Origin: Streptomyces qinglanensis
Lineage (GTDB): Bacteria; Actinomycetota; Actinomycetes; Streptomycetales; Streptomycetaceae
Direction of reading: 5' to 3'
DNA: 64,000 nucleotides
Assembly: GCF_900111245.1 (NCBI RefSeq)
Contig: NZ_FOGO01000001.1
Coordinates: 558,001 to 622,000 of the forward strand
The position numbers and the translations under genes are program-made. The notes under the pieces are model-generated. The model ran no database searches. It saw only the letters and a program-made list of their open reading frames with translations, and was not told where the DNA came from. Every line of letters starts with the position of its first letter. Position 1 is the first letter of the stretch. Shown here piece after piece: positions 51,109-58,954 of this stretch.

Positions 51109-52266
51109 ATGACGGCCACCCCCATCCAGTTCGGGATCTTCACCGTCGGCGACGTGACGCCCGACCCCACCACCGGGCGGACGCCGACCGAGCACGAGCG
51201 GATCAAGGCGATGCTGGCCATCGCCCTCAAGGCCGAGGAGGTGGGGCTCGACGTCTTCGCCACGGGCGAGCACCACAACCCGCCGTTCGTGCCCTCCTCG
51301 CCGACGACCATGCTCGGCTACCTGGCGGCCCGCACCGAGCGGCTGATCCTCTCGACCTCCACCACGCTGATCACCACCAACGACCCGGTGAAGATCGCCG
51401 AGGACTTCGCAATGCTCCAGCACCTCGCCGAGGGCCGCGCGGACGTGATGATGGGCCGCGGCAACACCGGCCCCGTCTACCCCTGGTTCGGCCAGGACAT
51501 CCGGCAGGGCATCCCGCTGGCGATCGAGAACTACGCGCTGCTGCGCAGGCTGTGGACCGAGGACGTGGTCGACTGGCAGGGCCGCTTCCGCACCCCGCTG
51601 CAGGGCTTCACCTCCACCCCGCGCCCACTGGACGGCGTGCCCCCGTTCGTCTGGCACGGCTCCATCCGCAGCCCGGAGATCGCCGAGCAGGCCGCCTACT
51701 ACGGCGACGGCTTCTTCGCCAACAACATCTTCTGGCCCAACGAGCACTTCAAGCGCCTCATCGGCCTCTACCGCGACCGCTTCGAGCACTACGGCCACGG
51801 CACCCGCGAGCAGGCCCTGGTCGGCCTGGGCGGCCAGGTGTTCATGCGGCGCAGGTCCCAGGACGCGGTCCGCGAGTTCCGCCCCTACTTCGACAACGCG
51901 CCCGTCTACGGGCACGGCCCCAGCCTGGAGGAGTTCACCGACCAGACGCCGCTGACCGTCGGCAGCCCGCAGGAGGTCGTCGAGAAGACGCTGACCTTCC
52001 GCGAGTCCTTCGGCGACTACCAGCGCCAGCTCTTCCTGATGGACCACGCGGGCCTGCCCCTGAAGACCGTGCTGGAGCAGTTGGACATGCTCGGCGAAGA
52101 GGTCGTGCCGGTGCTGCGGAAGGAGATGGCCGCCCGGCGCCCGGCGGGCACCGCCGACGCACCGACCCACGCGGCACGGGTCGCCGCGGAGCGCTCCGCA
52201 CCGGCTGCCGGACGGACCTCCGAGCAGACAGCGGGAGAGCAGAACGAGAAGGGAGCCGCCGTATGA
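51109..52266 (+). CDS. LLM-class flavin-dependent oxidoreductase, CE1758-like
   Basis: Luciferase-like FMN-dependent monooxygenase of 385 residues. The family pattern is clear: FGIFTVGDVTPDP at the N-terminus, DVFATGEHHNPPFVPSSPTT, LSTSTTLITTNDPVKIAEDF, MGRGNTGPVYPWFG, and WHGSIRSPEIAEQAAYYGDG. The last 45 residues form an Ala/Thr-rich tail not needed for the fold. ATG 51109 is the start; GGAGG lies somewhat far upstream. It is coupled by an ATGA overlap to an FMN reductase that should supply reduced FMN. The substrate is unknown for this subfamily. Confidence 0.9.
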   Translation: MTATPIQFGIFTVGDVTPDPTTGRTPTEHERIKAMLAIALKAEEVGLDVFATGEHHNPPFVPSSPTTMLGYLAARTERLILSTSTTLITTNDPVKIAEDFAMLQHLAEGRADVMMGRGNTGPVYPWFGQDIRQGIPLAIENYALLRRLWTEDVVDWQGRFRTPLQGFTSTPRPLDGVPPFVWHGSIRSPEIAEQAAYYGDGFFANNIFWPNEHFKRLIGLYRDRFEHYGHGTREQALVGLGGQVFMRRRSQDAVREFRPYFDNAPVYGHGPSLEEFTDQTPLTVGSPQEVVEKTLTFRESFGDYQRQLFLMDHAGLPLKTVLEQLDMLGEEVVPVLRKEMAARRPAGTADAPTHAARVAAERSAPAAGRTSEQTAGEQNEKGAAV

Positions 52267-52931
52267 CGTCGCACGACAGCACCCGGGCGGTCCGGCTGGC
52301 CGTCGTCTCCGCCGGGCTGAGCGAGCCCTCCTCCACCCGGCTGCTGGCCGACCGGCTGGCCGAGGCGACGCGGGTCGCGCTGCGCACGGACGCCGACGTG
52401 GCAGCCGGCATGGACGTCGAGGTCACCACGGTCGAACTGCGGGACGTGGCGACGGAGATCGCGCACAACCTCACCACCGGCTTCGCCGGCGGGTCGCTGC
52501 GCGAGGCGATCGGGAAGGTGACGGAGGCGGACGGGCTGATCGCCGTCACCCCCGTCTTCTCCGCGTCCTACAGCGGGCTGTTCAAGTCGTTCTTCGACGT
52601 CCTGGAGAAGGACGCGCTCGCCGGCAAGCCGGTACTGCTGGGCGCCACCGGCGGCACCCCGCGCCACTCGCTGGTCCTGGAGCACGCCATGCGGCCGCTG
52701 TTCAGCTACCTTCGGGCGGTGGCCGTACCGACGGCCGTGTACGCGGCGACCGACGACTGGGCCGCCCCCGACGACGGCGTCACCCCCTCGCTCCCCCGCC
52801 GCATCGCCCGCGCGGGCGGCGAACTGGCGGGCCTGATCGCCCCCCGCGCCGCCACCCGGGACGCACGTCCGGAGGAACCGGACGTGGTGCCGTTCGAACA
52901 GCAGTTGGCGGCACTGCGGGTCGAGGACTGA
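52263..52931 (+). CDS. NADPH-dependent FMN reductase, CE1759-like partner
   Basis: Flavodoxin-like reductase of 222 residues that probably hands reduced FMN to the monooxygenase encoded immediately upstream. The P-loop-like LAVVSAGLSEPSSTRLLADR, the VTPVFSASYSGLFKSFFDVL segment and PVLLGATGGTPRHSLVLEHA are typical of NADPH:FMN reductases of the LLM-partner type. ATG 52263 overlaps the upstream stop codon (ATGA), giving translational coupling. A strong hairpin follows the gene. Confidence 0.92.
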   Translation: MTSHDSTRAVRLAVVSAGLSEPSSTRLLADRLAEATRVALRTDADVAAGMDVEVTTVELRDVATEIAHNLTTGFAGGSLREAIGKVTEADGLIAVTPVFSASYSGLFKSFFDVLEKDALAGKPVLLGATGGTPRHSLVLEHAMRPLFSYLRAVAVPTAVYAATDDWAAPDDGVTPSLPRRIARAGGELAGLIAPRAATRDARPEEPDVVPFEQQLAALRVED

Positions 52932-52947
52932 GCCGGGACGGAGCGGC

Positions 52948-52981
52948 GAGGCCCCTGCCCTTCTCCGAGGGCAGGGGCCTC
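52948..52981 (+). terminator. Strong hairpin terminator
   Basis: Perfect 14-bp stem GAGGCCCCTGCCCT with its complement around TCTCCG, followed by GTTCG. It ends the monooxygenase-reductase operon and can also serve the convergent 52999 gene. Confidence 0.9.
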
Positions 52982-52998
52982 GTTCGGGCACCGACGGG

Positions 52999-53619
52999 TC
53001 ATCCGGAGCCCTTCGCGCAGCCGACGGAGGCGCTCGCATGTCCGGCCGCCCGCTTGGCGAGGGTCAGCAGCTCCTTCTCGTGGTCCCCTTCAGCCGTGGT
53101 GACAACACGCACGTCAAGGCCCTCGGGACGCATATACGGGCTCTTCGGCAGCTTCTTACCCTGCTGCTTGCAGGCCGCGTACAGCGTCACCGATTTCGCC
53201 CCGCCGAAGCCCTTGCCGTAGGCGTCCACGGTGCGCGGCTGCAGATCGCTGCCTTGCCCCCACACCTCGGTCACGCGCTTCTGCCAGTCCTCGCGAGACC
53301 CTGTTCCCTGGACGGTGACACTCATGCCTCCGCCGCCGTTCGCGGAGACCTTGCACCGGAACACAGGGGTCACGCCTGTCACTCTCGCCCAGGATTCCAC
53401 GGAGAACGATTCGGCCCGGGGCACAAGACGATCCAGCAGATCGCCGTCGTCCTCCCCCGTCACCGCCGAACAGTTCACCCCGTCGGTCGCACTGAACGAC
53501 TTGAGGCCGCTCCTCTGCGAGACCACCAGCGTGACCGAGAGCGCGACAACCGCCAACGCGAGCAGCACAGCGAGAGATGTCAGCCAGACAGGAGCGCGGC
53601 GTCCGGAATCCCTTCCCAT
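52999..53619 (-). CDS. Membrane-anchored hypothetical protein
   Basis: Protein of 206 residues with one N-terminal membrane segment (VWLTSLAVLLALAVVALSVT) and an extracytoplasmic domain of about 170 residues. Four cysteines lie at spaced positions (VNCSAV, FRCKVS, YAACKQ, VGCAKG) and may form two disulfides. No family was recognised. Its ATG overlaps the stop codon of the DUF6571-like gene as TGATG, so it is the third gene of the operon and probably acts with that protein at the cell surface. Confidence 0.75.
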   Translation of the reverse strand: MGRDSGRRAPVWLTSLAVLLALAVVALSVTLVVSQRSGLKSFSATDGVNCSAVTGEDDGDLLDRLVPRAESFSVESWARVTGVTPVFRCKVSANGGGGMSVTVQGTGSREDWQKRVTEVWGQGSDLQPRTVDAYGKGFGGAKSVTLYAACKQQGKKLPKSPYMRPEGLDVRVVTTAEGDHEKELLTLAKRAAGHASASVGCAKGSG

Positions 53620-55952
53620 CAGCCGTCGTCCTCGGGACGGAGATTCTTGACCTGGTCACCGCTCGTCAGTTCCGTTGCCATCTGACGTCCCGCGCCGACT
53701 GCCTCGTTGAATCCCTGCCTGGAGCCTTCCCTGACCCAGGTGTCCCATTCATCCGGATCATACTTCTGGGCTCCAGGGATTTCCGACTGCACGTTCACGT
53801 TGTAATTGCGGTCGTGGTCCTTCGCCGCACTCCAGTATTCCGAAGTGATCTTGGCCTGCTGCGCACCCTCGTTCGGCTGATTGTCCATCCCGAATTCACT
53901 GGGACCGATGAAGAGCACTCCACCTGACACACCGGTGATCACAGCGTTGGCCACCGGGTGCACCTTGCCCACGGCCAGCGCCACCCCCGTGGCAGTCGAG
54001 CCACCTGCGTATCCCCAGGTACTCACACGCTTCATTCCCGTTCCGAACTCCGCGTCGTGTTCCAGCCCTTCATTGATAAGGGTTTCCTGGCGGCCGATGG
54101 TGAGAGCGCCGTTCACATATCCGGTCTGCCGAGTTATCCGCTTCACCACGTCCTCGGCCCGGTCCTCCGCATCTTCCGCATTCCCCGGCGTGCCCTCGAA
54201 CCGCTCAGATTCCGGGAGTTGCGCCTGAATCTCGGGGTCGAGATGATACCTGTAGAGCGTGTCCGCGTAGTTCTGCTGCCCGACGACGATTTCCTTGTAC
54301 CCCGTCGGATCCTGTCCGACAGAGATAAGGAATCTGGACAGGTTCCTCTCCGAAGCACCATCGTCTCCAAAGTTTGCGACCTCGCCGGCTATCGGGTAGA
54401 GGCGCTCGGTCGTCGGGCTGGGACTGCCTTCCAGACCTCTGAAGATGTCGGGCATGTACTCACGTGCAGCTCGTCCCAGGCTGTCGGCCATCTCCAGATG
54501 CTCGGTGAGGCGCGTCGGGTGCTCCGCCACGGTCTTGACGACGTTCGACATCAGCTTTGCCTGGCCGCTGTCGTGCACGATCGAGGTCGGTGCCTGGCCA
54601 GGCGGGTGCCCCGTCGTACCGGCCTCCACCGCATCACCGAGTGCGTTGCGGCCCGGCTTCCCGTCCGCCTCGAACCAGTCGCGGTCCTTGAACAGGTAGT
54701 GGAAGTTGCTGTTCTCGCCCTTGGCCCCCTGGTCTCCGCTCTCGAACGGATCGTTCATGAAGTCCGTGGAGGCATCCGGACTGTGCGACAGGGCCTTCAT
54801 GAATCCGGTCATCGGATCGGAGCCCAGATCGGCTCCGGACGGGTTGAGATTGAATCCTTGGCCTTGCGCTCTCCAGAGGTCCGATGTCGTACGACCGCTC
54901 TTCTCGGCATTGCGCTCTGCCGTCGTGAGACCTTCGCCGTAGCGCTTCAGAAACGAATCCTCGAAGTCACCGCTCCCCATGAGGCTGCTCATGACCTGGA
55001 AACCGGACGGACCGGTTCTTCCACCGGGGAGGTCGATGTTCTCCATGCCGTCCCTGACGACCGCCCGTTCCCACTTCTGCATGGCCGCACTGTCCGACTG
55101 CGTCGCGGTGGCAAGAGTTGTGCTGAGATGCTTCTGCAGGCCGACGATTCCATCGCCCCTCTTGTCGACCACGGAATATCCGTCGTCCGGCCCTATATAT
55201 CGCAGATCGGCCCACATGGCCTTCACGCCGTCCGGCGTCATCTTGGTGGCGAACGCCTCGGCGAAGACCTTGTCCTTGCCGTACTTCTTCAGATGGGAAT
55301 CCAGTTTGTCGAAATCCTTGGGGGTCATTTCGCGCCCCTTCGCGCCGATCTCGGCCGCCTCGACTCCGGCTTCGTACCGTTCGACGAGCGTGTCGCGGTC
55401 CGTGTACCGCCCGCCTGCGCCGCCGACCTTCGTCTGCTTGATCCAGGCACGCAACGCCTTCGCGGTCTGGCGGTCGAGCACTTCGGCCTCATGGAGAACC
55501 TTCTTGATCGCCTTCTTGTGGCGCTCGACAGCCTTCAACTCCTTGGCGGTGTAGTACTCTCCATCGTCATTGAGGGTCGGTCCATAACCCTTCTTGACAT
55601 GGAATCCACCATCCCCCCAGGGTTCGACCGTGAAGTGCTCATCCTCCGCCGCCTTGATGGCGTCCTTGAGATCGTCCTGGCATCGCTTCAGGTCCCGCTT
55701 GGTGTCCTCGAACACATCGCGAATCGACCTGGCCTCGGTGAGGAGGTCGTTGAACTCCCGCTGGGTCTGCGCGATGAAGGGTTTCGTCACCCCCGCGTTG
55801 ACACCCTTCCAGCGAGCCTTCCTGGCCCTCCCCACAAGCACATCCTGAGCATATTCAGCATAGTCGTCGAATTTCTTCACCAAATCCGACCACTCGTGAT
55901 AGGCGGTACCGATCTTCCCGAAATCGGCCGTCCGAAGCGCCTCGAACTTCAC
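53619..55952 (-). CDS. DUF6571-like protein with helical N-terminal domain
   Basis: Protein of 777 residues of unknown function, recognised as DUF6571-like from MKFEALRTADFGKIGTAYHE, the coiled-coil run REFNDLLTEARSIRDVFEDT, the central SGFQVMSSLMGSGDFEDSFL, DPMTGFMKALSHSPDASTDF and FHYLFKDRDW. The N-terminal 120 residues are helical and WXG-like in character, as in ESX substrates. A glycine-rich hydrophobic stretch near residues 655-700 (GGSTATGVALAVGKVHPVAN, then ITGVSGGVLFIG) could insert into membranes. Codon use is clearly less GC-rich than in neighbours, suggesting an accessory origin. It overlaps both operon partners by one to four bases. Not a recognised toxin, as no nuclease or deaminase motif was seen at the C-terminus. 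Confidence 0.8.
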   Translation of the reverse strand: MKFEALRTADFGKIGTAYHEWSDLVKKFDDYAEYAQDVLVGRARKARWKGVNAGVTKPFIAQTQREFNDLLTEARSIRDVFEDTKRDLKRCQDDLKDAIKAAEDEHFTVEPWGDGGFHVKKGYGPTLNDDGEYYTAKELKAVERHKKAIKKVLHEAEVLDRQTAKALRAWIKQTKVGGAGGRYTDRDTLVERYEAGVEAAEIGAKGREMTPKDFDKLDSHLKKYGKDKVFAEAFATKMTPDGVKAMWADLRYIGPDDGYSVVDKRGDGIVGLQKHLSTTLATATQSDSAAMQKWERAVVRDGMENIDLPGGRTGPSGFQVMSSLMGSGDFEDSFLKRYGEGLTTAERNAEKSGRTTSDLWRAQGQGFNLNPSGADLGSDPMTGFMKALSHSPDASTDFMNDPFESGDQGAKGENSNFHYLFKDRDWFEADGKPGRNALGDAVEAGTTGHPPGQAPTSIVHDSGQAKLMSNVVKTVAEHPTRLTEHLEMADSLGRAAREYMPDIFRGLEGSPSPTTERLYPIAGEVANFGDDGASERNLSRFLISVGQDPTGYKEIVVGQQNYADTLYRYHLDPEIQAQLPESERFEGTPGNAEDAEDRAEDVVKRITRQTGYVNGALTIGRQETLINEGLEHDAEFGTGMKRVSTWGYAGGSTATGVALAVGKVHPVANAVITGVSGGVLFIGPSEFGMDNQPNEGAQQAKITSEYWSAAKDHDRNYNVNVQSEIPGAQKYDPDEWDTWVREGSRQGFNEAVGAGRQMATELTSGDQVKNLRPEDDG

Positions 55953-56413
55953 TTCGCCCCCGCCTCCCCGGACCGGTCGTCGAACCCTGCCGAAAGCTCC
56001 TTCACGCCGAGCAAGGTCACGACGTAGTGCTCATCGCCCGCATGGGCGTTCTTGGTGTAGTCCAGATGGTTCGAGATGTGGCCACACGCATCACTGACGC
56101 TGGTGACGTGCTCGAACCAGTAGTCACCTACATCGCGAAGGGCCCCGCCGATGCTGAAATCGTCCTCCAGAGCAAGAGCCGCCTGGTAGGTGGCGAATTG
56201 AGCGTCCGTGCCGTGCTTGAAGAGTTTGTCCCACAGCTTGTACGCCGCGTCCCCCACGCTCGCCAAGTCCTTCTGATCCGCTTCCAGGTCCCCCGGTGTA
56301 TGCGGATCACTGCCGGTGCTGTCAGGCTCCGGAGCCCCGTCGAGCTGCATGCCGATGGAACTCTTGTGCACAGCCCCTTGCTTGAGCTGTGCCCACTCGT
56401 CGTCGAAAGAAAT
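55949..56413 (-). CDS. Small ISFDDEW-type hypothetical protein, probable ATT start
   Basis: First gene of the DUF6571 operon. From an ATT at 56413 it gives 154 residues, opening ISFDDEWAQLKQGAVHKSSI. The sequence GGAGGGGG (56429-56422) stands exactly eight bases before that ATT, and no ATG, GTG or TTG occurs in frame between the upstream stop and GTG 56371. The residues before 56371 look conserved in character, so a start at GTG 56371 (140 residues) would cut off the ISFDDEW motif. The rest is helical (YKLWDKLFKHGTDAQFATYQ; ACGHISNHLDYTKNAHAGDE), resembling small partners of DUF6571 proteins. It overlaps the next gene by ATGA. Function unknown; possibly a WXG100-like partner. Confidence 0.7.
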   Translation of the reverse strand: MSFDDEWAQLKQGAVHKSSIGMQLDGAPEPDSTGSDPHTPGDLEADQKDLASVGDAAYKLWDKLFKHGTDAQFATYQAALALEDDFSIGGALRDVGDYWFEHVTSVSDACGHISNHLDYTKNAHAGDEHYVVTLLGVKELSAGFDDRSGEAGAK

Positions 56414-56723
56414 GCGGTCGGCCCCCTCCGCCTCGCGGTTCGTCCTGCGTTCGAGTGTTCCCCGTCTTCACGACGGGCGTTGCCCAACGTATCAACGTGC
56501 GTATGGTGAGTCACCGGCTTTCCGGCCGACCCAGCACCCCTTGGGTCCGGTGCGCGCCGCGGCTGCCCCCTGCGGTGTCCGACAGCGGAACGACGTGGTG
56601 TCCGAACCTGACGTCGTCACAGCTCGGCTGGGCGACGCCAGGGCGACCGCGGCGGATTCGGACAGTCCGTTCACCCGGCGCACGCGAGCCTCGCCCAGGA
56701 TTTGCCCCGTCCGCCTCCGGAAA
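56414..56723. other. Intergenic region between the DUF6571 operon and the XRE gene
   Basis: About 310 bases with no convincing gene on either strand. An open frame beginning ATG at 56514 (MTHHTHVDTLG) runs in a different frame from the operon's first gene and ends inside it. No remnant of the C-terminal DUF5753 domain usual for XRE proteins of this type could be read here. Confidence 0.5.
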
Positions 56724-56990
56724 TCACGCCGGGCGCTCCCCGTCGACCACGCGCCGCAACTGCCCGACGAACAGATCTCCTGCGCCGAATGTGCGGTCGC
56801 ACGCCTCGGCGAATTTCACGGGAGGCATGAACTCGCCCGGCTCCAGGCGACTCACACAGCTCTGGGTGCAGCCGGTGGCGGAGGCGAACGCCGTCCGGGA
56901 GAGACGGCGGGCTCGTCTGACGCGGCGGACGTCCTCACCAAGGCCCGGCGGAATACGCGTCCCCGCCGGCCACTTGCGCGTCCCACCCAT
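56724..56990 (-). CDS. Short XRE-type HTH protein
   Basis: DNA-binding protein of 88 residues. The helix-turn-helix is VRRVRRARRLSRTAFASATG followed by CTQSCVSRLEPGEFMPPVKF, then ACDRTFGAGDLFVGQL, as in the N-terminal third of Streptomyces XRE/DUF5753 regulators, which are usually about 280 residues. The DUF5753 part is absent, so it is either a truncated relic or a naturally short regulator. ATG 56990 has AAGGG upstream inside a perfect palindrome (57002-57021), suggesting autoregulation. Divergent from the two small genes at 57131 and 57348. Confidence 0.7.
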   Translation of the reverse strand: MGGTRKWPAGTRIPPGLGEDVRRVRRARRLSRTAFASATGCTQSCVSRLEPGEFMPPVKFAEACDRTFGAGDLFVGQLRRVVDGERPA

Positions 56991-57001
56991 GCCGACCGGC
57001 C

Positions 57002-57021
57002 CTTGTGCATCCCTGCACAAG
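57002..57021. promoter_or_regulatory. Perfect palindrome upstream of the XRE gene
   Basis: CTTGTGCA-TCCC-TGCACAAG: perfect 8-bp arms around four bases, ending 11 bases before the XRE start codon and overlapping its ribosome-binding site. Probable operator for the XRE protein, which would then repress itself and perhaps the divergent small genes. Confidence 0.65.
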
Positions 57022-57130
57022 TCGTCGCCGAGCAGCCCCGTGAAAGTAGGCGCCCATAGCGCACCGTCGCAGCTCGTTTCCGTGTTGTTCTCACCACAGG
57101 ACGTGACCAGCGGACGGCAGGGCAGGCACC

Positions 57131-57346
57131 ATGGAGCGAAGCGAACCCCCCGGCGGCCACCGGGAAGAGGAGTCCCCGCAGCAGGAGGCGCGGCCCTGCG
57201 AGGACTGCGCATGGTTCCGCACGATGCTCAACCGGGCGGCGGGGCTCCGGAGCCGCGGGCGGATCTGGAGGCGCTCTTCGGCGCGCATAGGCCGAAGGCA
57301 CACACCGGCGGCGTCCGGCGCCGGCCGACACCTGCGGAGCGTGTGA
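57131..57346 (+). CDS. Small hypothetical protein with CEDC motif, frame uncertain
   Basis: Reads 71 residues: MERSEPPGGHREEESPQQEA, RPCEDCAWFRTMLNRA, then a basic tail. The CxxC motif followed by AWFRTMLNRA looks genuine. After about 57240 (in GGCGGCGGGG) the neighbouring frame gives PEPRADLEALFGAHRPKAH, which looks more protein-like than the Arg/Ser-rich tail of the main frame, so a frameshift is possible; but the main frame stops one base before the next gene's ATG, which favours it. Product unknown; probably co-transcribed with 57348-57569. Confidence 0.4.
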   Translation: MERSEPPGGHREEESPQQEARPCEDCAWFRTMLNRAAGLRSRGRIWRRSSARIGRRHTPAASGAGRHLRSV

Positions 57347-57347
57347 C

Positions 57348-57569
57348 ATGTGGGCGGTCGGCGAGGTGGCGCAGGACCGGAAGAGCGGGAAGACCGGCGA
57401 GATCATCCAGGTGACGGGGCCCGCACCGGTCATCTACCGGCTGATGCTGCACGAGGGCACCCCGCCCATCGTCGTCTACCGGTACGGCGACCAGTTGCGG
57501 CGCGTGCCGTCGTCCGCGCGTCAGCCGGAGGAACGAACGTTTCCTCCCCCTGCTCCGTCCTCGTCCTGA
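57348..57569 (+). CDS. Small hypothetical protein
   Basis: 73 residues: MWAVGEVAQDRKSGKTGEII, then VYRYGDQLRRVPS and a Pro/Ser-rich tail. ATG 57348 has GGAG eight bases upstream, and the stop codon of the preceding small gene ends one base before it. The predicted fold is a small beta-rich domain. Such small proteins often accompany XRE/DUF397-type regulator loci in Streptomyces, but no family was assigned. Confidence 0.6.
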   Translation: MWAVGEVAQDRKSGKTGEIIQVTGPAPVIYRLMLHEGTPPIVVYRYGDQLRRVPSSARQPEERTFPPPAPSSS

Positions 57570-57721
57570 ACGAGGTCGGTCCGAGCCTCGGCGGCCCGTG
57601 CGCACCGCGCGTCATACCCGAGAGGGACATCGCAGGTGCGCTCCGCGGAGGGACGTGCGCGCGGGGGCGGGATTCCTAGCGTCGGCCGGGCATCCGGTCC
57701 CCGCACGGAAGGTCCCTGGTC

Positions 57722-58927
57722 ATGGCGATCCGCACCCCTCGCGCGGCGCACGACGCGCGCGTCCCGTTCGCCCACCGCATCGGCGCCGCCACGCCGCCCG
57801 GGCGCGACCGGGGCGCCGACGCGCTGCGTGCGCTCGCGGTCTGCGGAGTGGTGTGCGGGCACTGGCTGGTGACGGCGCTGGTGTCCGAAGGCGGCGGACT
57901 GCACGGGGCGAGCCCGCTGACGTATCTGCCCGAACTCGTCCCGGCGTCCTGGTTGTTCCAGACGCTGGCGGTGTTCTTCCTGGTGGGTGGCTGGGCGGCG
58001 CACAAGGGGTGGGCTGCGGCGCGGGAGCGGGGCGTCGGATACCGGGCGTGGCTGCGGGCCCGGCTGGTGCGGCTCGCGCGTCCGGTGGCGGCGCTGCTGT
58101 GCGTGTGGACGCTCGCGACGGGGCTGCTGCTCGTGTGCGGCACCGACGCGGGGACGGTACGGACGCTGCTGAAGCTCGTCGTCTCCCCGCTGTGGTTCCT
58201 CCTGGTGTACGCGGCGCTGACGGCAGCCACACCGCTGGTGGCCTCTCTGCATCCGCTGTGGCCGTTCGCCGTCGTGCTGCATGTGGACCTGCTGCGGCTG
58301 GCACCGGGCGGACCGCACTGGCTGGGCTGGGTCGATCTGGGTGCGGGCTGGCTGGTGCCGTACTGCCTGGGGGCGGCCTGGTCGCGCGGGGTGCTGCGGG
58401 AGCGGAGGGCGGCCTGGTCGCTGCTGCTGGGCGGCACCGCCGCCACCGGTCTGCTCGTCCTGGCGGGGGGCTATCCGGCGGCCATGGTCGGGGTGCCGGG
58501 TGCGGCACTGTCGAATCTGAACCCGCCGACGCTGGCGGCCGTCACTTTCGGGCTCGCCCAGTGCGGCGGTGCGCTGCTGCTGCACGGGCCGTTGCGGCGC
58601 TGGTGTGCGCGGCCGCGCGTATGGGCGGCTGTGGCGCTGGTCAACCTGTCCGCGATGACGGTCTTTTTGTGGCACCAGAGCGCGCTGCTGGCGGTCACCC
58701 TGGCCGGTCTGCGGGCGGGCGCGCCGCTGCCGGGACTGCACACCGCGCCCGACGGGTTCGACTGGGTGCTCGCCAGACTGCTGTGGCTGCCGGTGTTCGC
58801 AGCGGTGCTGTCGGCCTGCTGGGCCGTCTTCCACCGGTACGAGCGGGGGCGGCGGCGCCCCCGGAGCGCGAGCAGGGTGGTGGCCGCGGGCTCACCGGCC
58901 GGTTCGGCGACGGTGGGGCGTGTCTAG
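57722..58927 (+). CDS. Acyltransferase 3 family membrane protein
   Basis: Integral membrane O-acyltransferase-like protein of 401 residues with about ten helices. The N-terminal RDRGADALRALAVCGVVCGH carries the conserved arginine and histidine of the acyltransferase 3 family, and VFFLVGGWAAHKGWAAARER and SPLWFLLVYAALTAATPLVA match the second and later family blocks. Such proteins transfer acetyl or other acyl groups to sugars, lipids or antibiotics outside the cytoplasmic leaflet; the acceptor here is unknown. GGAAGG lies upstream of ATG 57722. A TAGCGT at 57678-57683 could be a -10 element. It ends 27 bases before the kinase gene. Confidence 0.88.
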   Translation: MAIRTPRAAHDARVPFAHRIGAATPPGRDRGADALRALAVCGVVCGHWLVTALVSEGGGLHGASPLTYLPELVPASWLFQTLAVFFLVGGWAAHKGWAAARERGVGYRAWLRARLVRLARPVAALLCVWTLATGLLLVCGTDAGTVRTLLKLVVSPLWFLLVYAALTAATPLVASLHPLWPFAVVLHVDLLRLAPGGPHWLGWVDLGAGWLVPYCLGAAWSRGVLRERRAAWSLLLGGTAATGLLVLAGGYPAAMVGVPGAALSNLNPPTLAAVTFGLAQCGGALLLHGPLRRWCARPRVWAAVALVNLSAMTVFLWHQSALLAVTLAGLRAGAPLPGLHTAPDGFDWVLARLLWLPVFAAVLSACWAVFHRYERGRRRPRSASRVVAAGSPAGSATVGRV

Positions 58928-58954
58928 GGTGACGGTGATGACGGGGGTGAGGCG

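Noticed and set aside
53619..55952. Polymorphic toxin
   Set aside because: The overall layout invites it, but no toxin domain motif is visible at the C-terminus and the whole length matches DUF6571-type sequence.
56128..56514. Open frame starting ATG 56514 (MTHHTHVDTLG) as an alternative start of the small operon gene
   Set aside because: It runs in another frame and loses the ISFDDEW sequence; using it would require an unsupported frameshift.
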